Below are positions 10,675 to 19,187 of a DNA stretch of 27,548 nt, piece by piece. Every line of letters starts with the position of its first letter. The first letter of the stretch is position 1. The notes below the pieces were generated by a model. The model did no database searches. It was given only the letters and a program-made list of their open reading frames with translations, and was not told the DNA's origin. The position numbers and the translations under genes are program-made. This DNA is from a virus: positions 1 to 27,548 of IMG/VR virus record IMGVR_UViG_3300034073_002621. One strand, written 5' to 3'.

Positions 10675-12039
10675 TTATAACTCCGCACTTGCAGTGTAAT
10701 GTAGGGTGGCAAACGCAAGACTTCCAATGCCCCCGGTAGCGATTGCATATATTCCTTTTGATGACGAGTTGTAACTTCCATTAAAACTTTTGTCTGTAAA
10801 TGAACCGTCCACCCCTTCTGAAATATAACCAGAACTTCCGGATTTTGAATACGCAGTAAAAGTGGGAACGGCTCGCATATTCACTGGCCAAATTATTGGA
10901 ATGTCAATGTCGTTTCTAGAAGAAGTATCCCAGTTTCGCATTGCAATAAGACCTGTCTGAGTATCCGTTCCAGGCGCCGTCCCAATTTCATACGATTTAG
11001 CGTAATACCGCTGACACAACGCCAACTCCATGCCAAATGGTCTGCGCTCAAAAGGCGTGGCGACACTACCGACTTCTAGTTGGACTCCTGTGATGTACCA
11101 AGTGGCGTTGATAGTATTGACTAATGCTGTTTCGCCTGTTGCTCCATGATACCTCGCAGCGCCCCAAGTATTTGCCGTTCCTAAACGAGTGGCTCCAGTA
11201 CCCAATGAAAAATAAAGTCTAATCCCAGTTGAATTATCAGTTGTCCAAGTTCCTGTTGTATCGCCAGCAACGGTAACTGTTTTATATTCCCAAGTATCTG
11301 CAACAGAAATTGAATATGTAAATGGGTATGACCTATCTAATGCATTATTTACCAAACTTCCGCTAAATGTACCAGTTACACTAGACCGCACCCAAAAAGA
11401 CAATGTAACTGTTTTTGCATTAGCAGTTCCCCAATTTAGGTCTGCCACATTAAAACCTTCAATCGGGTGTACTAAAAACAAACTTTGAGTTCCTGTTACA
11501 GAAGCATCTGCGGTTGTAATCGTAAACTTAATAGATTTATTAAACCCAGCAGGAACATCAGAATCTTGAATTGCAGAAAACGCCCCATCAGTTGAATTGC
11601 CAATGTTCATTCTGTCTACTGGGTACGAATCGTTTGCAGTCACAGCACCAGTGCCTCGTTGTGCAATCCTCATGTCACCATTGATGATGCGGTTCCTAAA
11701 CTGCGCCTCAAAACCAGTATCAGCAAAGTATTGTTCAACAGCACCAGAAGCAATCTGTGTGTTTGATACAGCACCAGTACCTAACTGCGAATTAGTAATT
11801 GTACCTGTGAGTTGAGTATTTGCAACAGAGGTAATTTGCGATGATACAATGTTACCAGAAATCTTTGTATTTGCAACAGAGACAATCTTATCAGAGGTGA
11901 TTGTATTGTTCCCAAAACTACTTGCAGACAATCCACTGGCCAGATTCGCAGAAAAGATTGTTGCACCAGTATTCGCAAGAAACGAAATACTGTTATCTGA
12001 ATCTGTCTTAATTGATGATACGACTATTTGTCCTGCCAT
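10675..12039 (-). CDS. Tail fibre / receptor-binding protein, 454 aa
   Basis: Residues 1-105 are repetitive shaft-like sequence with short Ser/Thr/Asn repeats (TSDKIVSVANTKISG, ITSVANTQLTGTITNSQLG). The C-terminal 330 residues begin FRNRIINGDMRIAQRGT, contain a beta-rich jelly-roll-like domain (TLSFWVRSS) and then GVQLEVGSVATPFERRPFG and LCQRYY, a signature of phage adhesin or carbohydrate-binding tail domains. The 430-residue protein at 16227-17519 has the same layout, and both end in SAEL. Likely trimeric and host-binding. Shine-Dalgarno AAGGA upstream. Confidence 0.85.
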   Translation of the reverse strand: MAGQIVVSSIKTDSDNSISFLANTGATIFSANLASGLSASSFGNNTITSDKIVSVANTKISGNIVSSQITSVANTQLTGTITNSQLGTGAVSNTQIASGAVEQYFADTGFEAQFRNRIINGDMRIAQRGTGAVTANDSYPVDRMNIGNSTDGAFSAIQDSDVPAGFNKSIKFTITTADASVTGTQSLFLVHPIEGFNVADLNWGTANAKTVTLSFWVRSSVTGTFSGSLVNNALDRSYPFTYSISVADTWEYKTVTVAGDTTGTWTTDNSTGIRLYFSLGTGATRLGTANTWGAARYHGATGETALVNTINATWYITGVQLEVGSVATPFERRPFGMELALCQRYYAKSYEIGTAPGTDTQTGLIAMRNWDTSSRNDIDIPIIWPVNMRAVPTFTAYSKSGSSGYISEGVDGSFTDKSFNGSYNSSSKGIYAIATGGIGSLAFATLHYTASAEL

Positions 12040-12041
12040 TA

Positions 12042-12578
12042 TTATTCCTTAGGCCAATTCTGTGTAGTTACCACACCAATGAGTTCTTCTACATCCTCAC
12101 ACGCCGCAATTGCTGTTTCTAATCTATCGCACTCTGTCACAACCGCAGCACGGAATGTAACAGTTGCAGTAGGTATATCTATGTCTCTTTCAAATTTGCG
12201 AGTGACCATCCAATCAGTCTGTGCCAGCATCTTACCAGCAGTATCTTTGACCTGTGCAGTCCATTGTGACTTGAGACCTTTTGTGACCAGACGCTCTTCG
12301 GTATCAACCATAGATTCAGTCTCAGCATCATACACTTTCACATAGAGTGGATTGCCGTCTTCATCAGATTCTTCACGGTCATTCAGTAACTTAGGATTGT
12401 TTGGACCCCAATAGAATCTCTGGTCATATGGTGTCTCTGGTTCATCTGCAACTTCTGTGATACCAATTGCGGCTTTCTGTTGCGATGTGGCCAAGCGTAA
12501 CCAATTGGCAGGATAATTGATACCATTGTGCGAGAATGGTCTATCAAGTGCAAGAGGTTTATCGTTCAGTAAAAACAT
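12042..12578 (-). CDS. Tail-fibre assembly-like protein, 178 aa
   Basis: Begins MFLLNDKPLALDRPFSHNGI with AAGGATTACCAA upstream. It has YPANWLRLATSQQKAAIG, FYWGPNNPKLLND and a C-terminal helix region of alternating acidic residues (VTECDRLETAIAACEDVEEL) typical of DUF4376-like fibre accessory proteins. Soluble, acidic. It sits between the 811-residue adhesin and the 454-residue fibre, fitting a chaperone or connector role. The C-terminal half aligns loosely with the 86-residue protein at 19183-19443. Confidence 0.65.
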   Translation of the reverse strand: MFLLNDKPLALDRPFSHNGINYPANWLRLATSQQKAAIGITEVADEPETPYDQRFYWGPNNPKLLNDREESDEDGNPLYVKVYDAETESMVDTEERLVTKGLKSQWTAQVKDTAGKMLAQTDWMVTRKFERDIDIPTATVTFRAAVVTECDRLETAIAACEDVEELIGVVTTQNWPKE

Positions 12579-12604
12579 TTGGTAATCCTTAGTGTTTGTT
12601 TTGT

Positions 12605-12612
12605 TATTTAGT
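12605..12612 (-). promoter_or_regulatory. Weak late-promoter-like box
   Basis: The minus strand reads ACTAAATA, two mismatches from TATAAATA, in the 33-nt gap before the 178-residue gene. Weak; listed for comparison with other late boxes. Confidence 0.25.
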
Positions 12613-15047
12613 TATCGAGCGAGAGAGTAGGCAAAGGGGTTTTCTGCGAAGGCGGCGTAAATGTAAGTGCCACCGTTTACATTGTAAATTGTTGATATAT
12701 GTCTAAAACCATTTGACAAAATGTCTATTAGGTTGTTGCCACTTCCTGTGTTTTCAGCATCCGCCAAATTTGCAAACAAAATATTTGAAGCAGCGTTGTA
12801 TGGACTTCTACTTGTATCTTGCATAGTCCAATCACTTACATTGTCTGTGCGTTTCATCATCACAAAGCGGGGACGAAAACCAGTGTAAATGAACGGCCCC
12901 GAACTTGAACCATTGCCTGTGTATGACCCAAACGCAGAATAGCCAGCGACAGAAGCGAAGCAGTAGGCGACATAATTGTTGCTAGTTTGGTTAGCGTTAA
13001 GAAGGTCTACCGTTCCAGAAATAAAACTGAAAGTTGTGGATGTGAGTGTTCCAACGCCTCCGTGAGATGTAGCGGATGAAACTGTGTATGCCCCATCTGT
13101 GTTTTGTAATGCTATGTTTTGTGTTGCACCAAGGGATACATGGCGTGTTACCCAACCATAAGCATTAGTTCTATTTTTTATAATAACCAAAGACGGTGTT
13201 ACTCCAAGGCCATGACCAACAGTAGCCGCTGCGGTTGAATTTCCAGCGTAAGTAACAATTGAGAACCCACTCGTTGTATTGACTGAGACATTGCTGCTAA
13301 TCGTGCCATCAGTATTGACTACACTTGCGCCACCTGCTTTCCAGTTCCATGCGACATAGGTGTCACCTGTTTCGTTTACGGCAGTATCATTACCAATTGT
13401 AAAACCATTAGCAATAAATGCCTGAAGTCTTTCTGTGTTAGTAACTGTTGCAACAGTTAAATTACTGACTAACGAATTAGTCGCCCCACGCAATACATCA
13501 AACAGTTGGTGGTTTTCTGATGCATCGCCTCTTGATTTGATCCAAGTGAAGTCAGTAGCAAACCCAACAGAAATGTCTCGGGCAGAGGTTGAGTTACCAC
13601 TCCACAACACCGTATTAAAGTATTCCCCACCATCCTCAATAGTCGAAGTCGGCAGATTAGTCGTGCATAGAGAAAGGAAACCAGAAGGTGCGGTGTATGC
13701 GAATGGGCGTTGACCGAAGTTGGATGACAAACCAGCCGCATCATACATAGCGACAGCAGGTGCAATAGTTCCACTTAAATTGGTGTATTGGGCATTTGAA
13801 CCCGTTGCTGGATTTCCTGAAGCCGCCCATGTTCCATTCCTTCCGAACCATATTTTTCCAGCATCTACATCTACTGCGACCATTGCAATATCGCCGTTTA
13901 CAAATGTACCCGCACTTACGCTACTTAATACACCGTTGGTTCGCCATTCTCCATTGTTGGCACCATCAAGAAGCAATGTCCAAGCATCTGCCGTTTCTCC
14001 TAAAAAAGAACCAACAGACCCGCCTTGTTTGAAGGCTCCAACAAAAGGGTAAGCAGAGTTACCTGCATTTCTAGTAAACTCAAAATAATACTTTCCACTC
14101 GCCGCACCAAGAGTTCCTATAGAATAAAAAGCTGTTGCGGTACTGGCTGCATAATCAAGATTTCCGTTTGATAAAGTTCCACCATTACTTTGCAAAGGAT
14201 TTAACACACAATAATTCCCCCGCACCTCACCACCAGCACCTGTGTCTGTGCCATAGCGTGTCGGTGAGTCAACCAGAGAATCATTGCCAGCACCCGCAGT
14301 CACCGAGAGGTTGTTGGCCGTCCAATCATTAGAGCCAGCCGCATCGTATCCAATGGTGGTCGTGCTGGTGTTATCCGCAAAGTCAAGATAGAACCCGTTA
14401 GTTCCGTAAGAACCTGTGTAGGCTTTAGGTTGCCATACACCTGTGGTGGAGTTGAATTCACCGAATGAAGTTGGGTCTAGGGCAGACCCGTCTACAAAAT
14501 GAATTTCGGTCATGTACTGATTGCTAAACGAATCAGCAGATGACAATTGCCGTGACCCAATCCTGTGGGCGTATGTGTAATTTACCCAAAAATCTTGGTT
14601 CAAAGAAAAAGACGAACCACTAAACCCTGCTTGTTGAACACCATTGACATATATTTTTGCTCTGTCTGCCGCAGTTGCTTGTGTAGTGTCTATAGCCAAA
14701 ACAATGTGATACCAAGCAGACGCATCACGATAAACTGCCGTTGTGGTTGCCGTTACTTGAGAACCACCAGTATAGTTTTGAAAAAACAACTTATCAGTAT
14801 TCCAAGCCAATGCGGTGAAATTATTGGAATCTGTACCAGCACCAAAAAATGTTCTTTCATCTGTGCTAATTTCGCACCGTTTAACCCACCCACTCCATGT
14901 CCAAGTCTTTCGGTTAGAAGCAGAGCCAGGAGTTCGACTAAGCGAAGTAGAGTCAGCAGAGTTAAACCGCAGAGACCGCTCTATTTGATACCCACCTCTC
15001 GGTCGATTGAATTTTTGTACCGCACCTGCAAATGGTATTAATGACAT
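12612..15047 (-). CDS. Large LamG/SPRY-like tail adhesin, 811 aa
   Basis: The largest gene here; start ATG has TTAAGGATTGTT upstream. Residues about 20-235 look like a LamG/concanavalin-type jelly roll (LRFNSADSTSLSRT, WTWSGWVKR, AWYHIVLAIDTTQ, IYVNGVQQ, EIHFVDGSALDP). Residues about 290-460 look like a SPRY-type domain (GKYYFEFTRN, DIAMVAVDVDAGKIWFG, FNGQRPF-like end). The last 300 residues repeat a beta motif seen in marine phages (FTWIKSRG, YVAWNWKAGG, PSLVIIKNRT, FVMMKRTDN). Probably a surface-exposed fibre or decoration protein that binds sugars. Domain limits are approximate. Confidence 0.8.
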   Translation of the reverse strand: MSLIPFAGAVQKFNRPRGGYQIERSLRFNSADSTSLSRTPGSASNRKTWTWSGWVKRCEISTDERTFFGAGTDSNNFTALAWNTDKLFFQNYTGGSQVTATTTAVYRDASAWYHIVLAIDTTQATAADRAKIYVNGVQQAGFSGSSFSLNQDFWVNYTYAHRIGSRQLSSADSFSNQYMTEIHFVDGSALDPTSFGEFNSTTGVWQPKAYTGSYGTNGFYLDFADNTSTTTIGYDAAGSNDWTANNLSVTAGAGNDSLVDSPTRYGTDTGAGGEVRGNYCVLNPLQSNGGTLSNGNLDYAASTATAFYSIGTLGAASGKYYFEFTRNAGNSAYPFVGAFKQGGSVGSFLGETADAWTLLLDGANNGEWRTNGVLSSVSAGTFVNGDIAMVAVDVDAGKIWFGRNGTWAASGNPATGSNAQYTNLSGTIAPAVAMYDAAGLSSNFGQRPFAYTAPSGFLSLCTTNLPTSTIEDGGEYFNTVLWSGNSTSARDISVGFATDFTWIKSRGDASENHQLFDVLRGATNSLVSNLTVATVTNTERLQAFIANGFTIGNDTAVNETGDTYVAWNWKAGGASVVNTDGTISSNVSVNTTSGFSIVTYAGNSTAAATVGHGLGVTPSLVIIKNRTNAYGWVTRHVSLGATQNIALQNTDGAYTVSSATSHGGVGTLTSTTFSFISGTVDLLNANQTSNNYVAYCFASVAGYSAFGSYTGNGSSSGPFIYTGFRPRFVMMKRTDNVSDWTMQDTSRSPYNAASNILFANLADAENTGSGNNLIDILSNGFRHISTIYNVNGGTYIYAAFAENPFAYSLAR

Positions 15048-15055
15048 AACAATCC

Positions 15056-15613
15056 TTAACGAATATCTAACACAACATCACATAGAATCTCAGTAGATGA
15101 TTTGACAACATAGGTCAGCATGTCTACGGCATTTGCAGTTGTTGTCAGAGTTGGTGCTGTTTGCGCTGGGAAGCGATAGTATGTATTGAATGATGCAGTT
15201 CTTGAGCCTGTACCATCCTGAACAAGAAAGATGACCCCGGCTTGACCTGTAGAGATATTGATTGGTGCCTGAAATGTCAGATTACCATCCAGTGTCAGCG
15301 TAAAGAAGTTGTTTGATGCAAAGTCTGGTGTGACATTTGAAGAAACATTTGCAAGTGTAGAAACCTGACCAATCTGAGCGCCACCAAAGGTCGATACGCC
15401 AGTTGAATTCACATTTGCAAGAGTCGAGACACCAGAGACACTTAGCGTATCATTAAGCGTAACTGCATCAGTAAAGACTGCGGTACTTTGAACATTGAGT
15501 GGTTGTGCAATGTTGAATGATGGAGCAGAAACCTCGATATAGGTTGTCTCACCAATGTTTAATTTTAGTTGCGAATCACCTTGTATGGTATCTGCACGAA
15601 TTTTTCCGGCCAT
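15056..15613 (-). CDS. Tail-fibre shaft protein, 185 aa
   Basis: Begins MAGKIRADTIQGDSQLKLNI, with AAAGAG upstream. The middle is repetitive (LNDTLSVSGVSTLANVNSTG, VSTFGGAQIGQVSTLANV), like beta-structured fibre shafts, and the C-terminus (FTLTLDGNLTFQAP, GVIFLVQDGTGSRTASF) is a recognisable phage tail domain. No enzyme motif. Probably a fibre or baseplate-attached protein, cotranscribed with the genes on both sides. Confidence 0.75.
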   Translation of the reverse strand: MAGKIRADTIQGDSQLKLNIGETTYIEVSAPSFNIAQPLNVQSTAVFTDAVTLNDTLSVSGVSTLANVNSTGVSTFGGAQIGQVSTLANVSSNVTPDFASNNFFTLTLDGNLTFQAPINISTGQAGVIFLVQDGTGSRTASFNTYYRFPAQTAPTLTTTANAVDMLTYVVKSSTEILCDVVLDIR

Positions 15614-15625
15614 AGTTTTTTCTCT

Positions 15626-16048
15626 TTAGAATACGGTAAATGTTGAGTTATTGGATATAGTCAGCGTAACATTATTTGCAATTGTAATGGGGCCAGCAGC
15701 CGAAGCGTTATAGCCTGTACTCACAACCGAGTTTGACACTAGTTCTTGCGGATTAATGCGAATCATACCATACTGGTCAGCAGAAAGATATGGTGTCGTT
15801 ACAACAGAACCACCAAGATAAATGACCTCGATGTTGTCTGTACCTGCTGGAGGTGTTGCAAGAAATACTATTTGACCATTAATGACGCCATACGAATCTG
15901 TTTTCTGTTTGACACCAGAAATGAATACAAGCACGGATGCTTCGTTGCCATATTCGTATAGCAAATTAAATGTGTTCGTAGAACCATCACCAGAAAAGAA
16001 CTGAGAACGAATGGTACCTGAGATTGGGTAGTTGCCTATGTATGACAT
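15626..16048 (-). CDS. Tail fibre / baseplate protein, 140 aa, leaderless candidate
   Basis: Begins MSYIGNYPISGTIRSQFFSG, continuing DGSTNTFNLLYEYGN and VLVFISGVKQKTDSYGVING, typical of short phage adhesin and neck/tail proteins with an N-terminal FSGDGS-T-F-L domain. The C-terminal half is a fibre-like Asn/Thr-rich region (NVTLTISNNSTFTVF). The ATG lies 7 nt after AATAAATA (16063-16056), with no Shine-Dalgarno, matching two other tail genes. Confidence 0.8.
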   Translation of the reverse strand: MSYIGNYPISGTIRSQFFSGDGSTNTFNLLYEYGNEASVLVFISGVKQKTDSYGVINGQIVFLATPPAGTDNIEVIYLGGSVVTTPYLSADQYGMIRINPQELVSNSVVSTGYNASAAGPITIANNVTLTISNNSTFTVF

Positions 16049-16055
16049 GATTAGT

Positions 16056-16063
16056 TATTTATT
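16056..16063 (-). promoter_or_regulatory. T4-late-like AATAAATA box, 7 nt before a start
   Basis: AATAAATA differs from the T4 late box TATAAATA at one base, overlaps the stop codon of the 54-residue gene, and is followed by 7 nt and then ATG. The same geometry occurs at 17527-17534 and 19180-19187. Confidence 0.5.
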
Positions 16064-16223
16064 CTGGTTGGTCAGCAGGTTCTGGGACACCGCCTTCAGA
16101 GACCCACTTCAAATACTCTTGGTAGTCTGTGTTGGCGGGGTCGAAAGGGATGCAAGCATTATCGGAAAGCCTTAAAATTGTCTTTACCGGCCCGAACAAA
16201 TTATCTGGTAGTTGTTTGTACAT
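16059..16223 (-). CDS. Small tail-fibre accessory protein, 54 aa (copy 2)
   Basis: Begins MYKQLPDNLFGPVKTILRLS and carries [20 protein letters not shown], ending EPADQPE. A paralog of the protein at 10513-10674, again directly behind a fibre gene with the SAEL ending. A fibre-cassette partner, probably for assembly; the exact role is unknown. Confidence 0.75.
   Translation of the reverse strand: MYKQLPDNLFGPVKTILRLSDNACIPFDPANTDYQEYLKWVSEGGVPEPADQPE
16119..16145. repeat. 27-bp direct repeat, copy 2 (copy 1 at 10567-10593)
   Basis: Same DNA as 10567-10593, inside the second copy of the accessory gene. Confidence 0.8.
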
Positions 16224-16226
16224 TAT

Positions 16227-17519
16227 TTACAACTCCGCTGAAAAAGAAAAGAAACTTGTGCCAGTTGTATATATTAGAGCTGCGTTGCCAGCAGTTAATC
16301 CAGTTGTTGTACCGTTTATATACGCTACATCAGTTGAAATACCAGCATATGTCAGAGTTGCTGCATTTCCAGAACCAGTTGAGTTATAAATTGTACTAGT
16401 CCCAGAAAAAGCAATTGTAGGGGCAGCCCGCTTTGTCACTTTCCATGTCATAGACGCTTGTATAGCTGTTGTTGAATATGCCTGCCCTATAAATGGAAGC
16501 GAATCTGTTGTATCCATTTTTTCATAATACCTCTGACACTTCGCTAACTCTACACCATAATCCAACCATTCATACGGAGTAGCAACAGTACCAGTTTCTA
16601 ATTGAATCCCTGTAACTGCCCAGTAGTTACCCACAGCATTTGCGAGGTTCAATTGTCCGACAAGACGATTGGCAGTTACATTTGATGCCCATGCAGAAGA
16701 ATTGAGAGTACCAGAAGTAAAATCTGTTCCTGCGGCTAACCAAAATGACAATTGAAAACTATTTGCATTATCATTATCAAATTGTCCTGTCGTATCTGGT
16801 GGTACCGTGATTGTTTTCTTTTCCCATGTATCTGCTGCATCAATTGTATATGACTTCGAAATTTGTCGGGTATTGTCGTTATCAAAAAATTCACAAATAT
16901 ATGTTCCAGTATTACTTGATTTTACATAAAAAGAAATGGTGAGGGATTCAGCTGCTGAAGTACCTTTTTTGATACTTTGAAGATTTTGCCCCTCAATTCT
17001 TTGAAGTAAACGAAATTGTTCATTTGATCCTAATGATGAATTAGCTGTTGTGCATATCACATTAGCTGATTTACGAAACTCTGTATTTGCGGGACCCGAT
17101 GATTCAACATTCATTGTCCATGTGCCAGCAGAAGAAATTCCTATTATCCAACGATCCGCAGTATAGTAACCGCCTGTTGTAATTCCTGTGACACTTGTGT
17201 TTCTTTGTGCTATCTGCATCGCACCATTGATAATCAGATTGCGATTACTCAGAGGGCGACCAGAAATCGCCATGTAGTTTTCGACCGAATTCGTCTGCAA
17301 TATTGTGGAGTTTACAGAATTGGCTGCCATCTGAGTAGCAGTGATTGTCCCAGTCAATTGTGTGTTTGCAACTGAGAGTACCACATTTGCCGCAGAAGTT
17401 ATCACACCATTGCTATCGAATGTGAGTGATACACCTGATGTAGTATTACCGATAGTTGTAGAGGTCACATTGTTTGCGACCTGAATCATATCTGGTGTAA
17501 CTTTTGTTATTTGACCCAT
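16227..17519 (-). CDS. Tail fibre / receptor-binding protein, 430 aa
   Basis: A paralog of the 454-residue fibre. The N-terminal 75 residues are shaft-like (ITKVTPDMIQVANNV, ANTQLTGTITATQMAANSVN), then LSNRNLIINGAMQIAQRNT, a beta-rich domain (SLTISFYVKSS, WEKKTITVPPDTTG) and GIQLETGTVATPYEWLDYG with CQRYYEKM. The terminal 70 residues differ from the paralog, where receptor specificity would be expected to vary. Ends FSAEL. ATG is 7 nt after AATAAATA with no Shine-Dalgarno. Confidence 0.85.
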   Translation of the reverse strand: MGQITKVTPDMIQVANNVTSTTIGNTTSGVSLTFDSNGVITSAANVVLSVANTQLTGTITATQMAANSVNSTILQTNSVENYMAISGRPLSNRNLIINGAMQIAQRNTSVTGITTGGYYTADRWIIGISSAGTWTMNVESSGPANTEFRKSANVICTTANSSLGSNEQFRLLQRIEGQNLQSIKKGTSAAESLTISFYVKSSNTGTYICEFFDNDNTRQISKSYTIDAADTWEKKTITVPPDTTGQFDNDNANSFQLSFWLAAGTDFTSGTLNSSAWASNVTANRLVGQLNLANAVGNYWAVTGIQLETGTVATPYEWLDYGVELAKCQRYYEKMDTTDSLPFIGQAYSTTAIQASMTWKVTKRAAPTIAFSGTSTIYNSTGSGNAATLTYAGISTDVAYINGTTTGLTAGNAALIYTTGTSFFSFSAEL

Positions 17520-17525
17520 AATGGT

Positions 17526-17681
17526 TTATTTATTCTCTGTTTTTTCTTCTTTTGGAACTTGTGGTTCTGCTTGTTGTTTAATCTTTACAACTAATGGCCA
17601 GGCACCAGATGATGTTGGTAATTGACCTAGGCATTGTAGTATTCCGTTTACTTCTTCAATTTCAAGTTCTAACTTAATCAT
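17526..17681 (-). CDS. Small fibre-region protein, 51 aa
   Basis: AAAGGTAAATT precedes the ATG. Begins MIKLELEIEEVNGILQCLGQ, continues LPTSSGAWPLVVKIKQQ and ends in a charged tail (VPKEEKTENK). I recognise MIKLELEI-EVN-IL--LG-LP as a small conserved phage protein found beside tail genes; function unknown. Its terminal GAATAAATAA forms the late-like box for the next fibre. Confidence 0.75.
   Translation of the reverse strand: MIKLELEIEEVNGILQCLGQLPTSSGAWPLVVKIKQQAEPQVPKEEKTENK
17527..17534 (-). promoter_or_regulatory. T4-late-like AATAAATA box, 7 nt before a start
   Basis: Overlaps the stop of the 51-residue gene and stands 7 nt before the ATG of the 430-residue fibre. One mismatch to TATAAATA. 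Confidence 0.5.
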
Positions 17682-17705
17682 AATTTACCTTTCATAATTA
17701 GTTTA

Positions 17706-19172
17706 TTAACCACTATACAACACACAAGTCACTAAGAATGACCCATCTTCATAGGTTACTTGTGGAATATTACTTGTGACTTTACCAACTGTCTTTGAAC
17801 GAATAATGTCATCTTCTTGCACAACACCACAACCATTGCCATCAGCTTCAATTAAATCACCAATCTGTGGTTCTTGCCCTTCTGCCATACGAACAACATA
17901 GTTACCAACTGCACCAACATACATATCGTTCCAAATACCACCGTCACCATTCTTATCGTTATTCCATGCAACAAATACACCATAGACTGCCTTAGATGCA
18001 GCAGTGTCGTTGATTTTAACTTTAACACCTTTGGTAAATTCTCTGTCTCTTTCTAATTCAACAATACCTTCATAAGTTTCACCTTCGTATTCAACAGAGA
18101 CAGTTGCACCTACTTCTGCATTACCATTGTAACAGATTTTCTTTTGAACTGGTCCAATGTGTGCTTCAACTGCTGGTTCAATTTCGTTGCCATTTTCATC
18201 TAGCACAGCTTTTTTTGCAGGGATTTCTTCTTCGACTTCAATAAGAGCATACTTGTAGATTACTAATTCATTGATTGAATCAAGTATTGTTCCAATTTTA
18301 ATATCTGGGCGAGACCAATCAGTTAGTGTAGCCCAGTGAGAACCCATAAACTGATTGTAAGAAACAGTTCCGCCAGATACAGAAATCGTTCCCTGCTCAT
18401 TACCTCCAGTTCTCATGGAAATTAAAGTGCCATCTGAGGTGTTTCGATTTACATAAAAAGGATTTGTATTGTCCCTAGAAACACCAAGTTTCCCCGAACT
18501 CTCAAGAAAAATTCCTGTTGTAGTATTGTTCTCGCCGGGGTATTGAACAGTATAGTTTCCAGAAGTATAAATATTACCGCTGGAGTCGATACGGGCACGC
18601 TCGGAGCCGTTTGTGGCAAATCTTAAATAATTTCCAGCATGGTCATAGGCTGCGTATCCAATTTGATTGTTGTCAGGATCACCAAAATAAAGACCAGACG
18701 ATTCCGTATTTTTAGCAATAATGTATACACTGGAATTTCTATTTGAACTTGAAAAGTATGCTAATAGGTTATCGTCTGTAGAACCTGTGGTTAGTGTGTT
18801 AACAACATGAAGTTTTCCACTAGGCGAAGTCGTACCAATCCCCACATTACCATTCGCATCAATCCGCATCGCCTCCGCACCACCTTCTGCAAAGGCTATG
18901 GTGTCTGCCGCAGGGAAGAAGATGCCTGTATTCGTATCACCAGTAGGGAAAATAGAAGGTGCTGTTGCTGAACCAGTGTTTGCAACTATATTCGTGTTTG
19001 CTGTTATATTGTTTGCAAGAAAATTACCTGAGATTGATAGAGTAGAATCTAACTTAGATGATGTAACATTCGCATCAGCAATTTTCGATGTAGTGACTGT
19101 ATTATCACCAATATCGGTCGCTACGATAGCACCGTCTGCAATGATACCTGATGTTATTCTTTGAATTGCCAT
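17706..19172 (-). CDS. Long tail fibre protein, 488 aa, distinct C-terminal domain
   Basis: The N-terminal 80 residues are repeats of the form DGAIVATDIGDNTVTTSKI and ADANVTSSKL, shared with the 219-residue fibre. A shaft follows with repeats such as GNVGIGTTSPSGKLHV, typical of phage fibres. From about residue 290 the sequence changes to SVSGGTVSYNQFMGSHW, EEEIPAKKAVLDENGNEIEP, YEGIVELERDREFTKGVKV and NDKNGDGGIWNDMYVG. This resembles C-terminal intramolecular-chaperone or Peptidase_G2-like tail domains, but I cannot confirm it. The ATG is 7 nt after AATAAATA. Confidence 0.8.
   Translation of the reverse strand: MAIQRITSGIIADGAIVATDIGDNTVTTSKIADANVTSSKLDSTLSISGNFLANNITANTNIVANTGSATAPSIFPTGDTNTGIFFPAADTIAFAEGGAEAMRIDANGNVGIGTTSPSGKLHVVNTLTTGSTDDNLLAYFSSSNRNSSVYIIAKNTESSGLYFGDPDNNQIGYAAYDHAGNYLRFATNGSERARIDSSGNIYTSGNYTVQYPGENNTTTGIFLESSGKLGVSRDNTNPFYVNRNTSDGTLISMRTGGNEQGTISVSGGTVSYNQFMGSHWATLTDWSRPDIKIGTILDSINELVIYKYALIEVEEEIPAKKAVLDENGNEIEPAVEAHIGPVQKKICYNGNAEVGATVSVEYEGETYEGIVELERDREFTKGVKVKINDTAASKAVYGVFVAWNNDKNGDGGIWNDMYVGAVGNYVVRMAEGQEPQIGDLIEADGNGCGVVQEDDIIRSKTVGKVTSNIPQVTYEDGSFLVTCVLYSG
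19063..19082. repeat. 20-bp direct repeat in fibre N-terminal repeats, copy 1
   Basis: Identical 20 nt at 20296-20315, both encoding the ADANVT part of the shared fibre N-terminus. A probable homology patch for fibre exchange. Confidence 0.7.
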
Positions 19173-19179
19173 AGTGGAT

Positions 19180-19187
19180 TATTTATT
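19180..19187 (-). promoter_or_regulatory. T4-late-like AATAAATA box, 7 nt before a start
   Basis: Overlaps the stop of the 86-residue gene; 7 nt before the ATG of the 488-residue fibre. No Shine-Dalgarno between. Confidence 0.5.

Noticed and set aside
14565-15041. 158-codon open frame on the plus strand
   Set aside because: Antisense to the N-terminal LamG-like part of the 811-residue adhesin; cysteine- and arginine-rich as expected of a shadow frame.
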